A program made the translations under genes and the position numbers. Source: Cladocopium goreaui (taxonomy: Eukaryota > Sar > Dinophyceae > Suessiales > Symbiodiniaceae). Taken from it: DNA of 64,000 nucleotides. The stretch covers positions 505,501-569,500 of the forward strand of contig CAMXCT020002669.1 of the NCBI GenBank assembly GCA_947184155.2. Reading direction: 5' to 3'. The notes below the pieces were generated by a model that made no database searches, was not told the origin of the DNA, and saw nothing but the letters and a program-made list of their open reading frames with translations. Positions 46,037 through 55,500 of the stretch are shown here, piece after piece; position 1 is the first letter of the stretch; each line of letters starts with the position of its first letter.

Positions 46037-46975
46037 ATGCTCAGTTTTACATTGGCTCCACTGAACAAACCATGTTTTCGAGACGAAATCAAATGCTTTT
46101 TCCAAATTGATCATGGTGCTGACCTTCTCCTCTTTCAGACTGATATTGCTGGTTTCTACAACCAAGTTGAACATGACCGCATTCTCGGATCTATTGAATT
46201 CGCCATTCATCAATATTTTTTACAACATGGACAGACCTTCGATTCTGTACTTCAAGCACACGTATATCAACATGAACGCACCCTGCGAGTTTTTAGAGGT
46301 CAATGGCGACAACACACCAAGATGTATCGTGATATTCGCTTGGGCGACATTCTACCTATTTGTAGCTTTCTGTTGAATCACAGTTTTTTCACCGTCGGAA
46401 TGTCTACATTTTTACAAAAACGTGGTGCCAGCATGGGTAGTCAATGGGCACCTATTTTCTGTGCAGCTGTCGCACTCATGCGAGAACATACTTTTCTGTC
46501 CTGTTTTCGTCAATTTACCAATAATTCCACTTTTCATCATCGTTACGTTGACAATCGAGTGATGCTACTTCCTGTGGGACACTGGAACTCAGAAATGCAG
46601 TTATTTTGGAATCTTTCATTCTATTCACCTCCCATTCTACTTGAACAAGTTGAAGGATCTGAATTGTTAGGATACAACGCTGACGTGTTACAGCGTACAA
46701 CTACATATCTTCAACCTGTGGACAAAGCGTTTCGTTCAACAAGGAGTTCAAGTACGACTAAGGCACTCACGTCCGGAGCTCTGGCCAGAATTCGTCTCAT
46801 TTTGCAGAATACATGGCCCAGTTCTCTACAAATACCTCAAATTCAAGATTTTCTGTCCATTTGGTCTCGACGACAACGTGATGTATTGTCTTCTACTTTG
46901 AGAAGTCAGATTATCAAATTGGTACGCTCACGTCATCCACAACTTGATCCTGATTCTCTTTTTCACTTTGACTAG
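46037..46975 (+). CDS. Element ORF3, 312 aa, reverse-transcriptase-like protein with YVDN motif
   Basis: Residues 35-43 (TDIAGFYNQV, Asp36) fit RT motif A. Residues 130-139 (GASMGSQWAP) fit motif B, the 'GxxMGSxxAP' pattern. HHRYVDNR (Tyr170-Val171-Asp172-Asn173) fits motif C with the second catalytic Asp replaced by Asn. The 'AALMRE' helix after motif B and the C-terminal Arg-rich, helical 100 residues suit an RT palm and thumb. The open frame extends upstream of the ATG to 45947 (NFQKFCHRHGGTGRAS...), so the true N-terminus could be longer by recoding or splicing. The length is short compared with LTR or LINE RTs and there is no RNase H, integrase or GIY-YIG domain. The MGSxxAP and RYVDx pattern is closest to Penelope-like or related RTs in my memory; the exact clade is unresolved. 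Confidence 0.75.
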   Translation: MLSFTLAPLNKPCFRDEIKCFFQIDHGADLLLFQTDIAGFYNQVEHDRILGSIEFAIHQYFLQHGQTFDSVLQAHVYQHERTLRVFRGQWRQHTKMYRDIRLGDILPICSFLLNHSFFTVGMSTFLQKRGASMGSQWAPIFCAAVALMREHTFLSCFRQFTNNSTFHHRYVDNRVMLLPVGHWNSEMQLFWNLSFYSPPILLEQVEGSELLGYNADVLQRTTTYLQPVDKAFRSTRSSSTTKALTSGALARIRLILQNTWPSSLQIPQIQDFLSIWSRRQRDVLSSTLRSQIIKLVRSRHPQLDPDSLFHFD

Positions 46976-47314
46976 ATACCATGACAGGAAACGCAGACAA
47001 AACAGTTGCTGGATTTCGCATTGTCGTGTTTTGTCGTCATTCGCCATCACTTTCGTGAAGTCATTTGATGTTGGACATTTTCATCAATGGGCATTCTTTG
47101 ACGTTTTTCATCTGAAGTTCGATAACGTCACACTGTTTTCTTCTTTTTCATTTACCTTTTCAGTTATGTTCATGTTGTGTTTTTCTCAACTCAGTTGTTT
47201 TCATCATACTTTTGCCGATTGCGAATCTTGACTTTGACAGTTCGAATCACACGTTTTTGAATTTTGAAGAGTATATTTAAGCTCAAACTCAAACCAATCT
47301 ATCTCCTTCTTACG
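46976..47314 (+). other. Non-coding gap between RT ORF and ORF4
   Basis: 340 bp of T-rich sequence with short frames only; no hairpin or motif stands out. It could hold the 5' leader of ORF4. Confidence 0.4.
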
Positions 47315-47734
47315 ATGCCTTCGTTGCGTGAACTTAGCAATACTTTGGAACAGTGGTCCCTTCGGAAACGTCTCACCGATCGCTCCAGATCGCCAGTTCG
47401 GGAACCCTATATTTGTGATGGTCAGACACGTTCGAGTATCAAGAACGCTTCAGTTGAGTCTCGTTTCGAAAATGAAAGTGAACGATCCAGATCGCAAGTC
47501 CGGGAGCCCTATAGTTATGATGGTCAGACACGCTCGAGTATCAAGAACGTTTTGATCGAGCCACTTTCTGAAAATGCAAGTTCTACATCACATCGACGTC
47601 AAGATCGGTCTTTCACTGCAGCTGATGGTTCATCTGTTCAGTCCTCGTTCCCTTCAACCGATCGTTTTCAGAAGAGTCGCTCTCCAACGGGAACGCAGTC
47701 CGGACCCTTATTCTGTCCCAAGGAGACCATTTGA
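47315..47734 (+). CDS. Element ORF4, 139 aa, SR-rich protein with internal duplication
   Basis: ATG at 47315 (MPSLRELSNTLEQWSLRKRL). Residues 23-54 and 57-88 are two copies of a ~34-residue unit, RSRSxVREPYxxDGQTRSSI followed by KN.....E. The nucleotide copies are about 102 bp long (near 47381-47482 and 47483-47584). The remainder is Ser/Arg/Thr-rich. Arg-Ser dipeptides suggest an RNA-binding or splicing-factor-like, nuclear protein, echoing the SR tail of ORF2. The frame is open upstream of the ATG to 47264 without another ATG. Confidence 0.55.
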   Translation: MPSLRELSNTLEQWSLRKRLTDRSRSPVREPYICDGQTRSSIKNASVESRFENESERSRSQVREPYSYDGQTRSSIKNVLIEPLSENASSTSHRRQDRSFTAADGSSVQSSFPSTDRFQKSRSPTGTQSGPLFCPKETI

Positions 47735-47855
47735 TTTACAGTGAACCTTTCCCATATGTTGTACAAGAATTTCTAGGACATGTATATATTGCAAACTGAT
47801 ACTGCGATGAAAAACAGCGTTCACCAGCAGCTGCCTCCCCTGCCGGGGGGGCCAT

Positions 47856-48238
47856 TGTGTGTGTGAAATCCGCTATCACTCATGCGGACCTGAGTTTCTG
47901 TTAACAAGTTGATTCAAACAATCCATCAGATGCAGGGGCGTGCAGCACCTTTGGCATACTGCACGCAACGAAGCTATTGCCATTGGTGGGAAGGGGAGAC
48001 TGATCACCTCCCTGTACCTGCAGAAGTTGGTTTTGAACTGTTGAACAAGCTGTCCATTTTCATGCGTATATGTTGCTAATTTGAGATTATCTCAGAAATC
48101 AGAGTTTCCCACTGCTTTCCCTACTCGACTGACCAGGATTTTGGACCTAGGAACCCTCAAGGCATGAACTACTTCATCACTATAAAGTTCCTCATTCGAG
48201 TAATGTTACTCAGTAACATGCTCCCATCAGCAGTGTGT
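47856..48238 (+). repeat. Right terminal direct repeat of the 6.5-kb element
   Basis: Identical by eye to 41757-42139. A G-rich run (GCCGGGGGGGCC) lies just before it, at about 47842-47852, which could act as a polypurine-tract-like primer site but contains pyrimidines. A frame starting at its internal ATG (48164) runs out into flanking DNA and is not a gene. Confidence 0.9.
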
Positions 48239-48300
48239 GCCTGCTGTGTCTTTTTTTTCCCCACCTGCCAGGTGAGGGTTGTTAGATTTTATCAGAGTTG

Positions 48301-48365
48301 TTCTCCTCCTCCTCCTTCTTCTCCTTCTCCTCCTCCTCCACCGCCTCTGCCTTCACTTCCATCTC
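48301..48365. repeat. Pyrimidine-rich (TCC)n tract
   Basis: Degenerate TCC/TTC/CTC units beginning 60 bp beyond the right repeat of the element. Confidence 0.75.
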
Positions 48366-48439
48366 CACTTCCGCCTTGCCAACTCTTCGCCAAGCTCTTC
48401 GCCAACTTCCGCACGCAGTGGCCACTGCTGGACCTCAAC

Positions 48440-48615
48440 TGCAAGGGTCTGAGCGCACTGGGCACCGCTGGACCTCAACCTGGGACCTTCCGAGCTCAGT
48501 GAGCACGGCTGGACCTCAACCTGGGACCGTCCGAGCTCAGTGAGCACCGCTGGACTGCTGGACCTCAACCTGGGAGCCTCTGGGACCCTCCGAGCTCAGT
48601 GAGCACCGCTGGCCC
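48440..48615. repeat. Tandem repeat, CTGGACCTCAACCTGGGACC-type unit
   Basis: Four imperfect units of roughly 43-60 bp sharing CTGGACCTCAACCTGGGACC and TCCGAGCTCAGTGAGCACCG. Confidence 0.75.
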
Positions 48616-48624
48616 TCAACGGCC

Positions 48625-49295
48625 AGATAGAATGCCAAAAGATATGCCAGATAGAACGCCAGATAGAATGTCAGAAAGAATGCCAGAAGATATGCCAGAT
48701 AAAGTGCCGGAATGTTTGCCAGATAGAATGCCAGAAGATATGCCAGATAGAATGTCAGATAGAATGCCAGGAGATATGCCAGATAAAATGCCATGAGATA
48801 TGCCAGACAAAGTGACAGAATGTTTGCCAGATAGAACGCCAGAAGATTTGCCAGATAGAATGCCAGATAGAATGTCAGAAGATATGCCAGAAGATATGCC
48901 AGATAGAGTGCCAGAACATATGCCAGAAGATATGCCAGGTAGAATGCCAGAAATATGCCAGATAGAATGCCAGAAGATATGCCAATAAAATGCCAGAAGA
49001 TATGCCAGATAGAATGCCAGAATATGCAGATAGAATGCCAGAAGGTATGCCAGATAAAGTGCCAGAATGTTTGCCAGAACATATGCCAGAAGATTTGCCA
49101 GATAGAATGCCAGATAGAATGTCAGAAGATATGCCAGAAGATATGCCAGATAGTGTGCCAGAAGATATGCCAGAACATATTGCAGAAGATATGCCAGGTA
49201 GAATGCCAGAAGATATGCCAGATAGAATGCCAGAAGATATGCCAGATAAAATGCCAGAAGATATGTCAGATAGAATGCCAGAAGATTTGCCAGTA
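48625..49295. repeat. 12/24-bp minisatellite (GATATGCCAGAA / AGAATGCCAGAT), about 56 units
   Basis: Units of ATGCCAGATAGA and ATGCCAGAAGAT alternate for about 670 bp. Because the unit is a multiple of 3, long frames are open on both strands: plus M-P-D-R-M-P-E-D periodic, minus L-A-Y-L-L-A-F-Y-L and G-I-S-S-G-I-L-S periodic (minus frame of 227 codons at 48616-49299). I call these repeat artefacts rather than genes, although the minus frame mimics a membrane protein. Confidence 0.85.
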
Positions 49296-49466
49296 ACAAA
49301 ACGTATAGATGTCATGGTGGGGATAACTCGAAGTAAAGTAATTAACTTTTATTTGCATCTAGATATACATAATATACGCACAAGGTCTTTTGTCCTTCAA
49401 CCCTTATAGTAACGAACACACTGCCAAAGGAACTACTCCGTGTCTGGATTTTCCAGGCATGTCTTG

Positions 49467-49527
49467 TCAGCCGTCCATGATGCCAAGACGCTGGTCTTTG
49501 AGCCTCTCAATCCGGACCTCGTGGTGG
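49467..49527 (-). CDS. Possible terminal exon with stop
   Basis: After CTAG the frame reads HHEVRIERLKDQRLGIMDG and a TGA at 49467-49469. 'HEVRIERLKDQRLGI' recurs in my memory of dinoflagellate proteins only as a pattern of UBL-type beginnings, so identity is open. Confidence 0.35.
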
Positions 49528-52500
49528 CTAGCCACGGCCATGAAAAAAAAACGCGAGACAAACATGAATCGAAGAAAAGTGGAGGCACTGTGTGTCACTT
49601 CTTGCCAAGTCTTGCCAAAACTAGTTACTAGTCCTGGATTGTTCTTTAGATTTGTGGTTCGCAGGAATCACAGTGTTTGGCAACCATAGTGATTCCAAAA
49701 CTGAGTTTTCTTGGACTCCCCTTAGTAACCATCAATTCTGGTGTGATCTTGGTGAGGTCGCCAAGAGCATCCAAGAGCACTGAGCTTAGGGCTTCGTTGG
49801 TCGAATCGCGGTCCAGCATTGCTGCCTTAGCTGTGGGCCAAAACTGGCATAGCCTTGCAGCAAATTTTCTCAATTCCTCAAGAAAAACCATGCTGAAGCC
49901 CTGCAGTACAGTTTTGCCTTGTTCTGCTCGCGCTTCTTGCACGAAACAGGAGCACTGTGAGTGACACTTGCGGCTTGCGAAAGTCAGGATTAACCAAAAT
50001 GAAGAATCAGCAAACACCAAGTGATGCTTGTGAAGTCTGAAACATCCATTTCCAATTTGCAAATAACTACTTACTAAGTGGTCAGCTGCTCTCAGGACAA
50101 GCAGGTTTTTCCATGTATATATATATATAGATATATAGGTAAGATCCTACGTGGCCAGTGGCCCGCGAGTTTTCCCATCAGAGCCAGTCCAAGTCGGAAA
50201 GCTGCCTGACCTGTGATGGCTGCACATGTGCATCATTGAGGAGCTAAATCAGATTCAACCAGTCCGCCGTTAATGGATTTCTTGCTGTACCCTGAAACCC
50301 CTGAACCCCTAAATTCGCGTTTCCCCCTATTTTTCAGGAACTTTAGTATATCACCTGCACAGTGTCTCCAAACAAACAAATAAAGCTACTAAAATCTATA
50401 TTTTGTCATCCGTTTGAAGAAGCTGCACAGTTTTTGTTTTCCATGTCCATGGCTGCATGGCCAGTCGACGGGTCTACACTGGATACTATGCATCATTTCA
50501 CCCCTTTCTTATTTTCAGGCGTTGAAAGAAATCTAAATGGTAACTGTAAGTATTAGTCCCAGTCTTGTATTTGAAGCTTTGTACCATACTCAACATGGAT
50601 CTATCTATATGATAATATAATATAAATATAAATATATATATATATAAATCATATACACATATATATATACACACACATATTTTTTTCACTTACAACCATT
50701 TCATCAGCATAGTGCTGCCGAAATTACACCGCGCCTTCTCAGCATGCGAACCCTCCACAACCAAAGCGCCTTTTCTGCGGGAGACCTGCAGCCAGAGACA
50801 TGCCAGCCCCTTAGATCATCTTAGATCCAAAAGACACATATATAAATGTGTATATGCGTTTATCTGATCATAGGATACGTCGAAATCCGTTACTCATCAT
50901 TCTCAGTTCCCCAGCGATGGTTCCTGGTCCCCCCGTCACCCAGTTGGCACCCCGTCGGCACCTTCAAAGGCCCTGCGGCCCGCGGGGTATCCAGCTGCAT
51001 CATGGAGACGTGACGGAGGAACTGGCGGAGCGAAGATGACTCCAACGTGACGGGAAGAATACATTGGAATGCAAGCAAAACCACTGGGAATAAAATGGGA
51101 TACAATGGGATACAATGGGATATGTATATTATATACAATATTATGTATATATATATATATATGTACATATTATATTATTATATCATGGGATGGGATATCG
51201 TGGGACACCATGGGATATCATGGAATACAACAAGCATCTAATGGCATGTCATGGCATGTGATGGGATGTAGTGATACAGTGCGATATATGTATATATATA
51301 TATATAAGTATATATATAATATAAGTATATATATATATATATATGTGCCATTTATAGAATCAACAATACAATAATACAATATGGGTCTGGACACAAGAAT
51401 GAAGATTTACGCCCAATTTATGATTATTTAATCATGGAAAATGATGGTTTTGGGCACGCTATCTTGGAACTGGTCCATGTATTATTCATATATATATATA
51501 GATATAATAAGACAACTGCCATATCCTATCTTAAGAGTTGATCAACTTTTGAACATTCAGACCACTGTTGACATCCTGGCTTTTAGTGCCAACCTCCAAT
51601 CAACAAAGCCTGGAATACTTGCTGATCTTGCTGTTGACAGCATTCTACTCCTCAAAACTATATAGCCATTTCAGTGAATATGCTACAAACGTGTCCAAGT
51701 ATTTCCAAATACAAATCCGGAGCACCACATCAATCCTCCAACCCCCTCAACATAATCACTAATCACCTTCATTTTTTTGTCCAAAGCCCACGCGAAAATC
51801 TGTTCCATTCACGGGTCGACATACCAGACGCCAGACGCTTTGATGGCCTGGTGATGTTGCGCCACTGTGGCGCAGCATTTTCGTGGCGCAGCACAGCAAA
51901 AGGGCGGGGACTTCATCTACTCAACCATGAATTTATGGTCGCAGTGATGAAACATCTGCATCCAAGCTTGGATTGGTAGCAGAGTTGTAACGTGGTGAAT
52001 CCAATGTTATTGGGGATGGAACATCGAAGATATTTGAATCACCAAGCAGGTCTGCTATTTTCCTATCATGCCTGGTTTCAGGTTCATATCTTGGCTTCCT
52101 TATCCACTTTCAAACATGAATTCTTTCATCACTGTACTTTCTTCGGCAGGGCGGTCATGGCTCTTAAGGCCTCTTCTCTCTGTGCCTTGGTGCAGCCGGC
52201 GCTGGAAAAAACGCTGGGATCCAAATGGACCTCAATCCCTCCATCGGCCGGCAGAAAGATGGTCGGCCCCGCATTGGTGATGACCGATTGGCAGCGGCCA
52301 GAGCCAAAGTCCGGCAGGGCGCGTTTGGAGGAATTGTTGACAGCAAACCTCGGCTGGGCGATTTGGCTCAATTTTGCTGGGTGAAAGAAAACAACGTCAA
52401 AATCTTCCCAGTTGTTTGTAAATTGGTGGATTTAAAGAACGGGGACGATCGAAAAGAAAAGCACATAACGGTCTCTGCAAATCCAAGAACTTGAGGTCGA

Positions 52501-55500
52501 TGTTCTTCATCTTGTGGATCTTTCGCATGATATCATTCCTCAATGGAATTGACCAACTGGTGAAATTCACAACTTGGCCCATGTGGATCATTCATCTCCG
52601 ACCATAAGTCTCAATTGTTGGGACATTCCCAACTGTACAGTTGGTTACTATACATTCATTCTAGGCGCCTTAATCGCCAAATATTGCCAAGCATCACAGT
52701 CTCATTTCTCCACTTCCGCTCTTTTAGGCACGGTTCCAACATGTTTTACAGGAACTCCCTATATTGCAGGTCCTTCGCTACAATTCCCTGAAATCTTCTG
52801 TTAAATCACCCCCTAGTTCTCACTGGAAATCTCTAAATTTTGCTGGGAACCATAAACAACATGCTTCCTCTTTCCTGCACATCATCCGGACCCCAGACTA
52901 GTCCCTGTACTCGCATGGTGAACGACACCCCATTTTATCCTATTATCTGTTTCATTTTTTACACCATCTTACATCTCAATTCCAAATCCCTATGATCGAT
53001 TGCTAGTTAAATCCATATCTACTGCCAGTTGAAGCCCCATTTGATTGCTGGTTCAATCGTCACTTACAACACCCAAAGAATAAGATTGGTTGCCAGTGGT
53101 TACTCCCAAAACAGTGGGAATTTACTATTTCTGGCTAATTTCCAATTTATTGCTGGTGAATTTCCCAATATTTTAAGATGTTTATATAATGGTGTGTTGT
53201 TCAAATCTCCAAACTTTGAAGCGGGTGTATCTGAAAATATTGTTCCCCCAATTTCAATGTATATACTGTATTAACATATGTCATCAATTTCCCTATGTTT
53301 TCTGAAGGTTCTTTAACTTCTTTGGGGTATCCCTCATTTTTAAGACCCATTCCAACGGTCAACAGAAAACCAAGGTACTCCACTCCGCGGTGACAGGCTC
53401 CAGTGATGGTCCTCCACAGCTCCTTCTGCGACTCTAAGGAGCCTTCCTTCACAGATAGCGCTTGGTGCAGGTGGCTGGCCAAGCCTGGTAGATCCATACC
53501 TTGGCCACTTGGAGGTTGTTTTTGTTTGTGGTTTGCCAAAGTTTGCCAATGTGTTCCAGGCAAAGTTGTATCGTTGTAACAATGCAATGTTCACTCGCAA
53601 GTCACTTGGGTGGTACCTTTCCAAGGAAAATCACGAATTGAATTGGGTTTTCCAAGGCAAGAACTAGAGGAAACAACGATTTGCGTACTGTTTTTTTTAA
53701 CCTAAGAATGATGTAGCCTCTGTAACTTTTCCCTCAAACCAAGTTGGGTGAACAAAACAGATACTCCATGGATCAGGAACATCTAGCGAGTTTACAAACC
53801 CAAAATGCTACAAACTGACCATCCAAAGAGTTCAGTACAATCAGTACAGTAAAACCCATATGGTGCTACAAACTGACCATCCAAAGAGTTCAGTACAGTA
53901 TACTATCAGTATACACAAATATACACAAATTGAATCAGATTTCATCAGCTGAACCATGGATACCATGGGGAAATGCACAATAAAAAGACCCAAGTGACTC
54001 AAGACCTGCTGGGTCGGGATCGATATACTGGTGAAGGTCAGGCCGTTGCCCATGATCTGATTGGAAGGCCTGGGCTTCGGGGGTAGCAGGGGTAGCAGCA
54101 TCAACCAATGGGGTGTCTAAACATCTGAAAAATATTGAAAAATATGAAAGTCAGTTGGGATTATGATTTCCAATATATGGAAAAATAACAAATGTATAAA
54201 AATGTTCCAAACCACCAACCAGGAATAAAATGGGAGTGACCCCAGAAGTTGGAATGTGAGTATCCCCACCCTGCAGCCGTACCCACCAGCAATGTTCGCC
54301 GTGTAATGACTGGACCCCAACGAACTTGGACGACCCACTGTTACATGGCACCTGTCCAGCACCAAACAACGTCCAAAAGAAGCTGGCTTTGCGGCTCAAA
54401 AGCTTTTGTTGGCTGATGTTTTACCATGCTTGAATACTTTTGGGTCAGAAAGACTTAAACAAAATAGAATCAGGTTCAATTCAAGGATCAAGCTCAAAGC
54501 CTTTCGCGCGTCCAGAAGAAACATCATCTGAACATCTCCTGCGCTGTCCTTCTTCAACAAAGGCCGGAATGCGAGCAACATATGCGCACAAAGGGCTTCC
54601 TGGGTGGTCCTTGGCATTTGCTCTGAATGTTGCACGCTACCACAAGAGTGATGTCCTGTTGCATAAACCAACAGAGTTGCTGCCAGATATCATCGCACAT
54701 CGTCCGGATGCATCTTCAACACAGTCAGTTGTTTGGTCAGCGCATCTCAGCGCTATTGGTGGTTTCAGTCCATTCCACGCTTGAAACCACCAACCAGGTG
54801 AATATGTAACTTGGTTGCTTAGTCGATTGCATTTCCCCCTTTATTGAATCTTATACTACGGCATATCCTCACGTTTGTTCTTCGAAACATAAGAGCCATG
54901 GAAAATACCGCCATCCCATCCCGGTAGACTTATTGGTAAATTGGTATTATTATAATCACCCCACATAAACTACTCAGACTGCGTATGACTCTCTAAATCA
55001 ACCAATCAACGGAGGTGTGGATACTAGTAGCATCTAGTCGCGAAATGGCTCGGATGAAGTTTTTTTCCAGGACTGCCCTGCAGCTTAGGGTCACCCAGTT
55101 GTCCATATTCGCTGGCACCTCTTTAGGTGTTGCCTCCTCTTTCAGGCGAGCTAAGTCATCATCCGAGAAGAAGAGGCGGTGCCTCCCGGGCAGCAACGGG
55201 TGCCATTTTTTAGGCTGCTATGGACCAGCAGGGTCCACGAACGTGTCATCCACAGGGGACGAGAAAGTTCCCATCTTTGGGGTTTGGTGCGTGATCTGGT
55301 AAATGTTTTTTTTCCCAAATTTGATGGTTTAAAACTAACAGTCTCATTTAGCATATTTTACCAAGCAAAATGGCTATGTCATGGGTCGGTATACCCCATC
55401 TTCAGAGAAACCCGTCTGCATTTGTGGTCACACGAGCCTTGTAGGCTCCCTTAAGTCAGGCTTTTGGGCGCTCAGTGAATCCTACCATGAATTATTGAGA

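Larger units (their letters stand above)
41757..48238 (+). mobile_element. Novel-looking four-ORF retroelement with 383-bp terminal direct repeats
   Basis: Two 383-bp direct repeats, read as identical base for base (41757-42139 and 47856-48238, offset 6099), enclose four long intron-less ORFs on the plus strand: unknown 570 aa, SR-rich/coiled-coil 362 aa, reverse-transcriptase-like 312 aa, SR-rich 139 aa. Identical repeats indicate a young insertion or ongoing homogenisation. No PBS, integrase, RNase H, protease or endonuclease is visible. The direct repeats together with an RT of 'RYVD'-type motif C recall Penelope-like elements, which carry LTR-like repeats, but that is an inference. All four repeat ends carry GTGTG. 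If the termini are taken as TG...CA (41763-42133 and 47862-48232, 371 bp), a 5-bp GTGTG duplication flanks the whole element. Confidence 0.8.

Noticed and set aside
41757-48238. Classical Copia or Gypsy LTR retrotransposon
   Set aside because: No tRNA-type primer site, no integrase, protease or RNase H signature, and the RT motifs do not resemble the YVDDM/YLDD types of those groups.
48616-49299. Long hydrophobic minus frame (227 codons) resembling a polytopic membrane protein
   Set aside because: It is the translation of a 12-bp minisatellite; all frames that avoid stops are periodic, and the plus strand is open as well.
52225-52494. Plus-strand frame over the 52-kb exon
   Set aside because: The minus frame has splice sites and a better composition; the plus frame is its shadow in a GC-rich stretch.
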